Positions 52,134 through 60,842 of a stretch of DNA of 64,000 nt are shown here, in pieces. This DNA is from Thermoflexibacter ruber (lineage in GTDB: Bacteria; Bacteroidota; Bacteroidia; Cytophagales; Thermoflexibacteraceae), in assembly GCF_900113045.1 (NCBI RefSeq), contig NZ_FONY01000001.1, forward strand, positions 124,001-188,000, written 5' to 3'. How positions within the stretch are numbered: position 1 is the stretch's first letter; each line of letters opens with the position of its first letter. Both the position numbers and the translations under genes were made by a program. The notes beneath the pieces were generated by a model, which made no database searches, was not told where the DNA came from, and saw nothing but the letters and a program-made list of their open reading frames with translations.

Positions 52134-53420
52134 CTATTTTTTCTTTAACTCTTGCCATTGGAGGTAAGTCGCTGACCGCCACAGCCATTCTAAAATCCCA
52201 TAGTGAAACCTACTGAGCCACCAACGGCTAAATACTATCTGCATAGCATAAATTCCCAAAGCCATGAGCAGCAAAGACGCATTGCCCAACTTTCCAATGA
52301 GATTTAAACCGTATCCATAGAAAATAAAAGTTCCAATAACAGCTTGCATTACATAAGTGGTTAAACCCATTCTTCCCACAGGATACAAGCAAAGCAAGAT
52401 TTTTTCCCACTTTACTTTTTGAAAAAGTAAAATAACCCCTGTAATGTAGAGAAAAGGCAAAGTAACATTCGCCGCATCAAAAATAGTCCCTCCTAAAAGC
52501 ATTAACCAAGGGGCTGGGGGTGGATTGCCTCGATAAATCCCCATGACTATCGCTACAATAAGTAAACTCACCACAATAGACCACGCACAATATTTGAAAA
52601 TTCGCCTTACCAAAGGCAAATGCTCAACTAAATTTTCAAAAATCCTCTTTCTCCCTACATACAATCCCAGAATAAATAAGCCCATAGTCAGCCAAATTCT
52701 TCCTGAACCTATCTGAAAATTGATTTTATCGTCTAATTCTCCCAATAGATTTTGCTTGGCGATAGCCCACCAACTTCCCGTTTTTATCAAGTCAAAATAT
52801 GCTTTATTTGCTTTTTGATAATCTTCTACCTCAGTCTGTGGGGCAGGGTTAGATTCTTGACTTTGCATAGTTTGTGCTTGTGAAGAACTTACAAAAATAG
52901 ATTTGCCTACTTCTATGCTTCTCTCTACAAAACCAACTACATTGAGTACAAGGGCTAAGGAAAGGATTAATAAGATTTTATCATTGAAATATTGGCAAAT
53001 AAGCAATACTAAACCCAAAATAGCGTATAGCATCAAAATATCGCCACGATAAAACGCCTGGTGAACCGCTCCTATACCCAGTAGGATTACTAATCGCCAG
53101 AGAAACCTTCCTGTATATTTTTTGCCTTTTTCCTTCGCTTGATTCATCTGAATAGCGAAACTTAGCCCGAAAAGGAAGGAAAAAATAGGGAAAAATTTGC
53201 CTATAATAAAAATACCCATGAAAATTGATATACCCATATCCAAAGGAGTATTCTTGGCAAAAATAGAACTGTCGCCTGCATAGTATTGCTCTACTACATG
53301 CACGATGATAATACCAAGCAAGGCAAAGCCACGCAAAACATCTATGATTTTGATTCTTTCTACAGATGTTATTTGAGGAGAAGGTGCGATAGCTATGGAA
53401 TTAACAGCAGTCATTTTCAT
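52134..53420 (-). CDS. DUF418 family membrane protein
   Basis: 428 residues from the ATG at 53420. The longer frame begins at a TTG further upstream. About ten hydrophobic segments are seen. Family features: RIKIIDVLRGFALLGIIIVH at the N-terminus, FSFLFGLSFAIQM, and a C-terminal DUF418 core with GRMGLTTYVMQAVIGTFIFY and RWWLSRFHYGILEWLWRS. DUF418 proteins are related to acyltransferase_3/YeiB-type membrane proteins, and the function is unknown. An acidic periplasmic or cytoplasmic loop (QAQTMQSQESNPAPQTEVED) is inserted mid-protein. Monocistronic by position. Confidence 0.88.
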   Translation of the reverse strand: MKMTAVNSIAIAPSPQITSVERIKIIDVLRGFALLGIIIVHVVEQYYAGDSSIFAKNTPLDMGISIFMGIFIIGKFFPIFSFLFGLSFAIQMNQAKEKGKKYTGRFLWRLVILLGIGAVHQAFYRGDILMLYAILGLVLLICQYFNDKILLILSLALVLNVVGFVERSIEVGKSIFVSSSQAQTMQSQESNPAPQTEVEDYQKANKAYFDLIKTGSWWAIAKQNLLGELDDKINFQIGSGRIWLTMGLFILGLYVGRKRIFENLVEHLPLVRRIFKYCAWSIVVSLLIVAIVMGIYRGNPPPAPWLMLLGGTIFDAANVTLPFLYITGVILLFQKVKWEKILLCLYPVGRMGLTTYVMQAVIGTFIFYGYGLNLIGKLGNASLLLMALGIYAMQIVFSRWWLSRFHYGILEWLWRSATYLQWQELKKK

Positions 53421-53465
53421 AAAGAGATATAAGTTTAAGTTTTTATATAAATTAATTTTTGACAA

Positions 53466-54160
53466 TGATGTAAGATTAAATAGAAAGGTTGCTCGGCGTG
53501 AAAAAAAATTAGCTTATCGTCAATAACTTTTTCGCAAATTCAATACCGCTTTTTTAAATCTTTGATATAGAGCAACTTACAATTATCATTAAAAATAAAA
53601 TATCCGAAAACGAACATCATTGATGCCATTTTCGGACATAGATTTTGCAATCGCTTGTTTTGTTTGGTCAGCAAAAAGCGGTGGTGCTTTCAAATGTATG
53701 ATAATTTTACGTGTTAAAAAAATCTGTTTTCATCGGTACAATCTGTGTCATCAGTGTTCCAAAAATAATACGGATTGGGCTGATAAACACAGATTTTTAT
53801 TCAACAAATACTTTTCTCATCAAATTGATAACAGGTAGATAAAATACCATCATACAATTGGAATCATCGCCCAGATTTTTTGAGTAATTCATCAGTGAAA
53901 ATCTGTCTAATCTGCAAAATCTGTGTTCTAAAATTATTATCTAAAAAAGCCATCTACTTAACTAATTGATTAAGAACAAATAAAAATTTAGTTACTACAA
54001 AAATATTACCTGTCTGGGGTAATGTAATAGTACAAAAGCACCAAAAGTGCGCTAAGCACATCAAAAAAATCAGTGATATGCTGTACTTTAGACGCACTAT
54101 CCCTATCTCTAATTGATACAGAACTATGAGTTCAAGGTACAGTTCGTATTGATAATGCTA
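53466..54160. other. 700-base intergenic region with repeat DNA and a possible gene remnant
   Basis: Between the DUF418 and decarboxylase genes. On the minus strand, 53732-53589 reads without a stop (RKIIIHLKAPPLFADQTKQA, then IAKSMSENGINDVRFRIFYF) and ends in TAA. It has protein-like composition but no ATG start, so it may be the tail of a decayed gene. A nested hairpin, TCCGAAAA/TTTTCGGA (53603-53610 with 53629-53636), overlaps it. Repeat family R1 fills 53.73-53.97 kb. 53980-54160 shows nothing recognisable. Confidence 0.45.
53731..53972 (+). repeat. Dispersed repeat family R1, copy split by 73 bases
   Basis: The 3' part (CAGATTTTTTGAGTAATTC, then ATCAGTGAAAATCTG, TTCTAAAATTATTAT) matches 18521-18618. 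The 5' part (AATAATACGGATTGGGCTGA, then TAAACACAGATTTTT) matches weakly. Relative to the 18.5-kb copy, 73 bases lie between two copies of the 9-mer CAGATTTTT (53790-53798 and 53872-53880), as if inserted with a 9-bp duplication, though no terminal inverted repeats are seen. Confidence 0.6.
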
Positions 54161-55573
54161 TTATTTTTCTATTTGTGCATTTATCAAAGCAAGCAAATTG
54201 TCCACATGGCTTTGATTGACGAAGGTTTGCCCGATAACTACTCTTAACGTAAAAATTCCTCTGAGTTTAGTATGGGTTAAAAAGACCTTACCTGAAGCAT
54301 TCAGATTGTCCATGATTTTTTTGTTGATGACTTCTAATACTTGCTCATCTTGGACATGGGCAGGCTTGTATCGGAAACAAACAAGGTTCAGAGAGATAGG
54401 TGCAATGAGTTCAAAATCAGGGTTTTTAAATAATTGCTCTGCAAAATAATTTGCCAGTTGGAGGTGGGTGCGCAGGATATTTTGCAAGCCCTCCACACCA
54501 TAAGTCCTCAGTACAAACCATAGTTTTAAAGCCCTAAATCTTCTGCCTAACTGTATGCCCCAGTCCCTATAATTGTTCACTACTTGGTCGTTTTTTGTTT
54601 TGAGGTATTCAGGCAAAATCTCAAAAGTACGAATCAGATTTCCCTTGTCCTTGACATAAAAAGCCGTACAATCAAAATTAGTCAAAAGCCATTTATGTGG
54701 GTTAAACAAGTAGCTATCAGCTAATTCTACTCCGTCTATCATGTATCTTTTCTCGGGCAAAATCATGGCATTACCTGCATAAGCCGCATCTACGTGTAGC
54801 CAAATCTGGTACTTTTTACAAACCTCTCCAATTTTTCTCAATGGGTCTATGGCTGTGGAGCTTGTAGAGCCTATAGTAGCCGTTACAAAAAGAGGTGTAA
54901 GCCCCAGTGCTAAGTCCTTTTTAATGGCTTCTTCTAACTGCTCTGGGAGCATCGCAAAAGCCTCGTCAGTAGGTATTTTTCTCAGGTTTTCCTTGCCCAG
55001 ACCTGCTATTTTTATATCTTTTTCTATGGAGGAGTGTGTTTCCTCAGAGCAGTACGCAGTGAATCGTGGCGAGTTGGCAAAGCCTTTTTCATTGATTTGG
55101 TAGTTGGTGTATCTCTCTCTGGCACACAACAAGGCACAGAGCGTTGCCGTAGAAGCTGTATCTTGGATAACCCCATGAAAATCAGCAGGTATTTCGCACA
55201 TTTGAGCCAGCCATTCCATCATTCTTTCCTCTAACTCTGCGGCAGAAGGAGAAGTTTGCCAAATCATGCACTGCGCCCCCATAGTTGCTATGAGCATCTC
55301 CGCCAATACAGAGGGCGGACTGGCATTGGCATTAAAGTAAGCAAAAAAAGAAGGGTGCTGCCAGTGGGTCATTCCTTTCATAATCACTTGTTGGAAATCT
55401 GCAAAAATACTTTCAAAACTTTCTCCTCTTTGTGGGGGATTTTCAGGAATCTGCTCGTAAATTTCTTTGGGTTTTACTTGGGCTAAAACAGGGTACTGTT
55501 CTATATGTTCATAGTAATCTGCCATCCAGTCTGCTACCTGATGAGCATATTTGCGGAAATTACTGATATTCAT
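54161..55573 (-). CDS. PLP-dependent aromatic-L-amino-acid-decarboxylase family protein
   Basis: 470 residues, normal for group II decarboxylases. Cofactor and catalytic motifs: HPSFFAYFNANASPPSVLAE, QDTASTATLCALLCARER, the PLP-ring aspartate in WLHVDAAYAGNA, and the Schiff-base lysine K294 in NPHKWLLTNFDC. The reaction is decarboxylation of an L-amino acid (Trp, Phe, Tyr or DOPA) to the amine. Some bacterial members are aldehyde synthases, and motifs alone do not separate them. Last gene of a three-gene unit, 15 bases after the GH13 stop. Confidence 0.92.
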   Translation of the reverse strand: MNISNFRKYAHQVADWMADYYEHIEQYPVLAQVKPKEIYEQIPENPPQRGESFESIFADFQQVIMKGMTHWQHPSFFAYFNANASPPSVLAEMLIATMGAQCMIWQTSPSAAELEERMMEWLAQMCEIPADFHGVIQDTASTATLCALLCARERYTNYQINEKGFANSPRFTAYCSEETHSSIEKDIKIAGLGKENLRKIPTDEAFAMLPEQLEEAIKKDLALGLTPLFVTATIGSTSSTAIDPLRKIGEVCKKYQIWLHVDAAYAGNAMILPEKRYMIDGVELADSYLFNPHKWLLTNFDCTAFYVKDKGNLIRTFEILPEYLKTKNDQVVNNYRDWGIQLGRRFRALKLWFVLRTYGVEGLQNILRTHLQLANYFAEQLFKNPDFELIAPISLNLVCFRYKPAHVQDEQVLEVINKKIMDNLNASGKVFLTHTKLRGIFTLRVVIGQTFVNQSHVDNLLALINAQIEK

Positions 55574-55588
55574 TGGCTTCTATAGCTT

Positions 55589-57421
55589 TTATTTTTCCAA
55601 CTCTATTATCATAGCACTTTGGGCGGGAAGGTTGATTTCTTGGAGGTCTGCCAAAGTTTGCCCTGAAATAATCTCTTTCCCTTTGTTTATGCCTTTCAGA
55701 AATTCCTCAAAACGTTTGGTATTCAACTTCTTACTTTCTTTCCCTGTATGGATAATGACCATGACTTTTTCCTGCTCATTGTGCCTGAGATACACATACG
55801 TATCATTGTCAGGAATAAAGTGCGTGAGTTTTCCCGTATGAATGACTTTTTTATTTTTACGCCAGTTGGCTAATTTTTTTAAATAATTCAAAGCCTCGCT
55901 CTGAGCGGAAGTAAGTCCCTCATTTTTAAATACATTCACCTTATCTCCTGCCCAACCTCCTGCAAAATCCTGCCTGACATAGCCATGCTCGGGTCCGCCT
56001 GTCATCAGCACCTCTGTACCATAGTAGAGTTGCGGTACGCCTCTCATGGTCATCAGCAAAGCCAAACCCATTTTGTATTTATTCAAATCTTCGCCTACCA
56101 CTGTATAAAAGCGGGTTAAATCATGATTATCCAAAAAAATTACATTTTCCATTGGGTTTTCATACAAAAAATCCTCCGCCAAAGTATGATATACCCTTGA
56201 CAAGCCATTATTCCAACCATTAGGCTCGTTCAATGCTGCATTAATCGCCTCATACAAAGGAAAATCCGTAATGCTTGGCAGATGAGAAATGTGCCTATCC
56301 CTATTTTTTGTCCCTTTGAGCCAATAAGATTCCATTGGAACGGAATGAATCCAAACTTCGCCTACTATGTTAAAAGTCGGGTACTCGTCCAATAAGGTCT
56401 TCGCCCAAGTTGCCATGAACTCTTTGTCGTTATAAGGGTAAGTATCCATGCGGATTCCGTCTATGCCTGCATATTCTATCCACCATAAACTATTTTGAAT
56501 CAGATACTTGGCAAACAAGGGATTGGTTTGATTGATGTCAGGCATAGTGGTATCGAACCAGCCTTTTTCCATGAGCATTTTGTCATTTTCCGAAGCATGG
56601 GGGTCAGAAGCAGTTGCCAAGCGGTAGTTTGACCTTGTAAAGCTATCAAATTGGTGAATCCAAGAGGCTTCGGGCAGGTCTTTCATCAGCCAGTGGTGCA
56701 AGCCGATATGATTAGCAACCATGTCTTGAATGACTTTTAAGCCTAACAGGTGTGCTTGATTGATAAAATCCAAGTAGGCTTGATTTCCTCCAAATCGCTT
56801 GTCGACATTATAGAGGTCGGTAATCGCATAGCCATGATAAGAGGACTGAGGCATATCATTTTCCAAAACAGGATTGAGCCAAAGGGCAGTTACGCCTAAG
56901 TCTTTGAGATAAGATAAGTTATTAGTAATTCCCTGTAAATCACCGCCATGCCTTCCATAAAGTTCATTCCTATTTGCCCTCTCCAACATTCCCTCTACAT
57001 TGTCGTTTTCAGGCACAGCATTGGCAAAGCGGTCAGGCATGATGAGGTAAATCAAATCAGAAGCATCAAAACCCTGTATTCTATTCTTGTCTTTGGATTT
57101 TTCGTTAAGTTTGTAATTGATTGTTTTTGTTTGACTTCCCTGAGAAAAGACAATGGGCAGTGTACCTGCTTTTTTCCCCACAGTCAAATTCAAAAAAAGA
57201 TAATTGGGATTACTTACTTTTCTCACCTCTTTTAATATGGCTAAGCTATTTCCTAACTTGACATTGGCTTTGGCAATATCTTTCCCATGTACTAAAATCT
57301 GCACTTCTGGGTTTTTCATGCCCACATACCAATTAGGTGGCTCTATATGAGCAATTTCTATTTGGGCAAAGGCAGAAAAGCAAACCCAAAAAGCAAGACA
57401 AAGCAAATATATTTTTTTCAT
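55589..57421 (-). CDS. Secreted GH13 alpha-amylase (cyclomaltodextrinase/neopullulanase type)
   Basis: 610 residues from the ATG at 57421 (a TTG two codons earlier is possible). Signal peptide (KKIYLLCLAFWVCFSAFAQ); an N-terminal beta-sandwich at about 20-110 (IEPPNWYVGMKNPEVQILVH), as in Bacteroidota periplasmic amylases; then the GH13 barrel with DLIYLIMPDRFANA, VIQDMVANHIG, nucleophile D326 (GIRMDTYPY), acid/base E355 (IVGEVWIHS) and D434 (FLDNHDLTRF). A C-terminal beta domain ends the protein. It cleaves alpha-1,4-glucans or cyclic dextrins in the periplasm, as SusA does in starch use. No susCD genes are nearby. Confidence 0.94.
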   Translation of the reverse strand: MKKIYLLCLAFWVCFSAFAQIEIAHIEPPNWYVGMKNPEVQILVHGKDIAKANVKLGNSLAILKEVRKVSNPNYLFLNLTVGKKAGTLPIVFSQGSQTKTINYKLNEKSKDKNRIQGFDASDLIYLIMPDRFANAVPENDNVEGMLERANRNELYGRHGGDLQGITNNLSYLKDLGVTALWLNPVLENDMPQSSYHGYAITDLYNVDKRFGGNQAYLDFINQAHLLGLKVIQDMVANHIGLHHWLMKDLPEASWIHQFDSFTRSNYRLATASDPHASENDKMLMEKGWFDTTMPDINQTNPLFAKYLIQNSLWWIEYAGIDGIRMDTYPYNDKEFMATWAKTLLDEYPTFNIVGEVWIHSVPMESYWLKGTKNRDRHISHLPSITDFPLYEAINAALNEPNGWNNGLSRVYHTLAEDFLYENPMENVIFLDNHDLTRFYTVVGEDLNKYKMGLALLMTMRGVPQLYYGTEVLMTGGPEHGYVRQDFAGGWAGDKVNVFKNEGLTSAQSEALNYLKKLANWRKNKKVIHTGKLTHFIPDNDTYVYLRHNEQEKVMVIIHTGKESKKLNTKRFEEFLKGINKGKEIISGQTLADLQEINLPAQSAMIIELEK

Positions 57422-57431
57422 TTTCAAATCG

Positions 57432-57953
57432 TTAAAAATAAGTCCTTACCTCATTTTTAATAAATCGCAAGGCATGCCCTGTGATGTCATCTTGATTATC
57501 TATTACTCTGGCAAATATTTTCTTGACCAACTGCAAAGCCGGTTCATCTTTTTGCAATTCCGAAGCAGCATCATTGATGAGAGCGAGTAGGTTTTCTACT
57601 GCATCTTTGATGTGTTGCCAAGCCTCATCGCTCATATAAATCTGCTGAGAAAGATTATGGTTAAATTCTTGCCTAATCTCAAACAAAAGTATCTCCTGCA
57701 ACTCCCCCACGTTATACGCATTGTCATTAAGCCTGATAAGCAGGTTGTTAGGTGTCATTCTTTCCAAAAACAAAGACATTCGCTCATATGCTTGCAGACG
57801 CAAAGGCAAAACGGTTTCTACATTTTTCGCTTTAAGTTTAATAAGCTGATTGTCAAAATCTTTACTTAAAAAAGACTTTACAGTGAGGTACATTCCGTAC
57901 AAAACCAGAGAAGAAGGCAGGATAATTTTTACTAAATCAAGCAATAGCTCCAT
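57432..57953 (-). CDS. Conserved Bacteroidota membrane-anchored protein (DUF7935 type)
   Basis: 173 residues from the ATG at 57953. One N-terminal membrane helix (LVKIILPSSLVLYGMYLTV), then a helical domain with LPLRLQAYERMSLFLERMTP and NNLLIRLND, and EIRQEFNHNLSQQIYMSDEA. This block is conserved across Bacteroidota, but its function is unknown. It begins a unit with the GH13 amylase (10 bases later) and the decarboxylase. A good promoter lies upstream at 57985-58014. Confidence 0.75.
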   Translation of the reverse strand: MELLLDLVKIILPSSLVLYGMYLTVKSFLSKDFDNQLIKLKAKNVETVLPLRLQAYERMSLFLERMTPNNLLIRLNDNAYNVGELQEILLFEIRQEFNHNLSQQIYMSDEAWQHIKDAVENLLALINDAASELQKDEPALQLVKKIFARVIDNQDDITGHALRFIKNEVRTYF

Positions 57954-57984
57954 GGTCAAATAATTTTTTTAAGAATTTTGGATT

Positions 57985-58014
57985 CAAAGTTATAGATAAG
58001 ATTGTAAATTCAAA
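57985..58014 (-). promoter_or_regulatory. Promoter of the DUF7935-amylase-decarboxylase unit
   Basis: On the minus strand TTTG (58011-58014) and TAACTTTG (57985-57992) have 18-base spacing and lie about 32 bases before the ATG at 57953. Confidence 0.6.
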
Positions 58015-58141
58015 ACATTAGACAGAGTTTACTATCATAATAACAAAAACTTAAAAAGGTACAAGGTAGGGAAGAATAAAAAAATTTAGATAATATTTGA
58101 CAGAGGCGGGAGAAGTAATTTAGGCATTCCGCTACAAAAAC

Positions 58142-58172
58142 TTGTATTTTTTTCTTTTCATTCGTATCTTTG
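58142..58172 (+). promoter_or_regulatory. Promoter of the DNA methyltransferase gene
   Basis: TTG (58142-58144) and TATCTTTG (58165-58172) match the Bacteroidota -33/-7 elements with 20-base spacing. The start of transcription would be near 58179, about 30 bases before the ATG. Confidence 0.65.
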
Positions 58173-58208
58173 AAAAAGTGAATTTTCTACATAGAATAGA
58201 AAAACTTA

Positions 58209-60521
58209 ATGGAAATCATTAATTATCCTATTAAACCCGAGAAAGAAAAAGCATGGCATTACAAAAGCCATCCATATTTTACTAAGCAAGCACATAATGT
58301 TGTTTCTGCTTATATAGAGCATTATTCTAAAAAAGGAGATACAATTCTTGACCCTTTTGGAGGCACAGGAGTAACAGCGATTGAGGCTTTAAGGCTAAGA
58401 AGAAAAGCAATCGTAATAGACACGAACCCTTTAGCTTGTTTTTTAGCAAAACAAACATGCTGGAAAGTAGATACAAACAAATTAGCTACTACTTTTTCTG
58501 ATTTAGAACATAAAGTAAAAAATGATATTGAAAACTATTCTATGCTTTCTGATTCTGAGGCTCGGAAAGAGTTAGAGATAAAAAAATTTTGGTTTCCTAA
58601 AAATGTAAAATTAGGAAAAAGCAGTAATACGACTTATGTAGAAGACCTTTTTACCCCTCGACAACTACTCATCTATGCTTACTTATTGGAAGAGATAAAG
58701 AAAATCAGTGATATAGAAATGCAAGAAATGATGAAATACGTTTTTTCATCAACTATGGCAAAAGTAAATTTGACTTATTTGGATAATCCTAATCGAGGTG
58801 CAAACGGAGGCGGTCCCGCTATTTTTGGAGCTTATGATTACTGGATTCCTTCCAAAATAGTTGAGTTACCTGTTTGGAGGAACTTTACTAAAAAATTTGA
58901 ATATATTTTGAAAGGGAAAAAAAAGTGGAATGATTTACTTAATGGCTATGAGGCAAATGAGAACTTACAAGTAATTCATGGTTCTGCTTTGGAAATTTCT
59001 AAATATATTCCTCTTGATAGCGTAGATTATGTCTATACTGACCCACCTTATGGTCATAATATTGCTTACTTGGATTTATCAACTATGTGGAATGCTTGGC
59101 TGTTTCCAGAAATTATTGATAAGCAATTAAATATACTTTTAGAACAAGAATGTATAGAAGGAGGCTCACTACAAAAAACACAAGCTACTTACGAAGAACT
59201 TTTCACAAAAAGTTTTGAAGAAATTGGTAAAGTCCTGAAAAAAGATGGCTGGTTGAGTTGCGTTTTTGCTCATAAAAAATTTGAGTTTTGGAATACTATT
59301 GTTGAAGCCTGCGAAAATAATGGTATGGAACTAAAAGGCTCTGTTTATCAACCACAAAGTAATGGCTCTTTGAATTATAAGAAAAATCCTGCTAATGTCT
59401 TATGCAGTCAGCGTATTGGAAATTTTAAAAAAACATTTGTAAAGCCAGTCAGGCAAAAGCCTGATGATTTGCAAAAATTTATTTTAAATGAAGTAGAAAG
59501 GGCTTGCTTAGAAATGAATGGAGCAACTTTGGATATGATTTATAACAGAGTAGTGGATAAACTGACTGATAACTTGTTAAATATTGAGGCAAAAAAGAGA
59601 AGTTATACAAGTAGCAACAAGCTAAATAATTTATTAGAAAGCCAAGATAATATTTTTTATGATAGTGCCTCTAATCTTTATTATGTACGTGGTAGGAAAG
59701 ATGAAGATGAGATAAGAAGACAATATTATGCAAATAAAGATGAGTTACGCATTTATTTGCGAGAGTTACTCATTAAAAACAAGGCAATGACTATAGATGA
59801 AATACACAAGGAACTTTTTGATATTTTTGCAGAAGATAAAAAATTTCCAATAGAAAAAGATTTGCCTATCTTGCTCAATGAAATCGCTTTTCAAAGCACA
59901 AAGACAGGCAATTGGATGCTCAAGCAAAGTTCCCCTATTACGCTGGACTTTGGCAAAGCAATAGAAAAAAAGAGGCTTCTCAAAATCAAATCCAATAAGC
60001 ATACTCATAGCGAAATTATTTTTCGTTTGGTAGAAATTGGCAAGTATTTGGGGTTCCAAACTTGGATAGGCAAAAGAGAACAGATAAGTGATAGCTTCCA
60101 AGGAATCAAGTTCTCTGAAATTTCTTTACCTACTTTTCCGATTATGCAAAATATCACAGAGTCTCAAAAAAGTAAAATACAACAAATAGATGTGATTTGG
60201 ATAGACAAATTGGGATTTCCTCGCTATGCTTTTGAGATAGAAGAAAGCACCACCATAATAAGCGGTTTTGAGCGATTTATGAATTTATTAGACGTACAGC
60301 ATGATATAGCCCAAAAACTATTTATTGTTGCTCCTAAGTCAAGAGAAAAGAAATTAAATGATGTATTTAGAAATTCGACTTACATAAGGCATCCCATTTA
60401 TTTAGAAAACAAAGTTCAATATCTGTTCAAAGAAGACCTTATCAATTTCTATGATAATCATACAGATAAAGACTTTACTGAAAATGACTTGAAAATATTA
60501 TTCGGTAGTGTACAAATTTGA
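58209..60521 (+). CDS. DNA N4/N6-methyltransferase fused to a PD-(D/E)xK-like nuclease domain
   Basis: 770 residues. The N-terminal methyltransferase spans about 1-400. The AdoMet-binding motif I, DPFGGTGVTAIEAL, begins at D48, and the catalytic motif IV, TDPPYGHN, is at D278; in this order motif I precedes motif IV. The opening WHYKSHPYFTKQ is family-typical. The middle (about 425-600) looks like two winged-helix units. The C-terminal part (about 610-770) reads IIFRLVEIGKYLGFQTWIGK, then D661 in IDVIWID and E676/E678 in RYAFEIEESTTIISGFERF. This D...E-x-E layout resembles restriction-endonuclease folds with the lysine replaced by glutamate. It may be a one-protein restriction-modification enzyme or a methyltransferase with a binding domain. 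Own promoter; no partner gene adjacent. Confidence 0.82.
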   Translation: MEIINYPIKPEKEKAWHYKSHPYFTKQAHNVVSAYIEHYSKKGDTILDPFGGTGVTAIEALRLRRKAIVIDTNPLACFLAKQTCWKVDTNKLATTFSDLEHKVKNDIENYSMLSDSEARKELEIKKFWFPKNVKLGKSSNTTYVEDLFTPRQLLIYAYLLEEIKKISDIEMQEMMKYVFSSTMAKVNLTYLDNPNRGANGGGPAIFGAYDYWIPSKIVELPVWRNFTKKFEYILKGKKKWNDLLNGYEANENLQVIHGSALEISKYIPLDSVDYVYTDPPYGHNIAYLDLSTMWNAWLFPEIIDKQLNILLEQECIEGGSLQKTQATYEELFTKSFEEIGKVLKKDGWLSCVFAHKKFEFWNTIVEACENNGMELKGSVYQPQSNGSLNYKKNPANVLCSQRIGNFKKTFVKPVRQKPDDLQKFILNEVERACLEMNGATLDMIYNRVVDKLTDNLLNIEAKKRSYTSSNKLNNLLESQDNIFYDSASNLYYVRGRKDEDEIRRQYYANKDELRIYLRELLIKNKAMTIDEIHKELFDIFAEDKKFPIEKDLPILLNEIAFQSTKTGNWMLKQSSPITLDFGKAIEKKRLLKIKSNKHTHSEIIFRLVEIGKYLGFQTWIGKREQISDSFQGIKFSEISLPTFPIMQNITESQKSKIQQIDVIWIDKLGFPRYAFEIEESTTIISGFERFMNLLDVQHDIAQKLFIVAPKSREKKLNDVFRNSTYIRHPIYLENKVQYLFKEDLINFYDNHTDKDFTENDLKILFGSVQI

Positions 60522-60628
60522 TTTTATACTCAAAATAAAATGGTTGTTTTCCGCAACCTTAATCCCTTTCTCCTGTTAAGAAAGGGACTTTCCAGTAAAG
60601 AAAATTTCCAAACCACTTTTGATTGAAT
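60522..60628 (-). repeat. Dispersed repeat R3, copy B (uninterrupted)
   Basis: It begins at the base after the methyltransferase stop. Its reverse complement carries the same blocks as 17441-17484 plus 17681-17739, without the MITE. It forms two hairpins: TCCCTTTCT/AGAAAGGGA (60563-60571 with 60579-60587) and a smaller GGTTG/CAACC one. By position it may serve as the methyltransferase's transcription stop. Confidence 0.8.
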
Positions 60629-60736
60629 ATAATAAGCATTAAAAAACGCCTTTCTCCATCACAAATTTTGGCAAAGGCAAAAGCCACTCTTTTGTAAACA
60701 TTTTCCTAAATTGCAGAAATAAATATAAAAGTATCC

Positions 60737-60770
60737 AAAACTTTTGCAAACAAATGCAAAAACTTTTGCA
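60737..60770 (+). promoter_or_regulatory. Candidate operator upstream of the giant surface protein
   Basis: AAAACTTTTGCAAA (60737-60750) is followed by the inverted repeat TGCAAAA-AC-TTTTGCA (60755-60770), so the TTTTGCA half-site occurs twice directly and once inverted within 34 bases, about 75-105 bases before the ATG. The rest of the 321-base gap holds repeat R3 and nothing else recognised. Confidence 0.4.
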
Positions 60771-60842
60771 ACGAAAATATAAGGATAAAACGTATTGGCA
60801 CTGCTGATGTAACTTTCTGAAAAATGTATAACGACTTAGGTT

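Noticed and set aside
53620-53838. 72-codon plus-strand frame
   Set aside because: It runs through repeat family R1 with no protein-like conservation signals.
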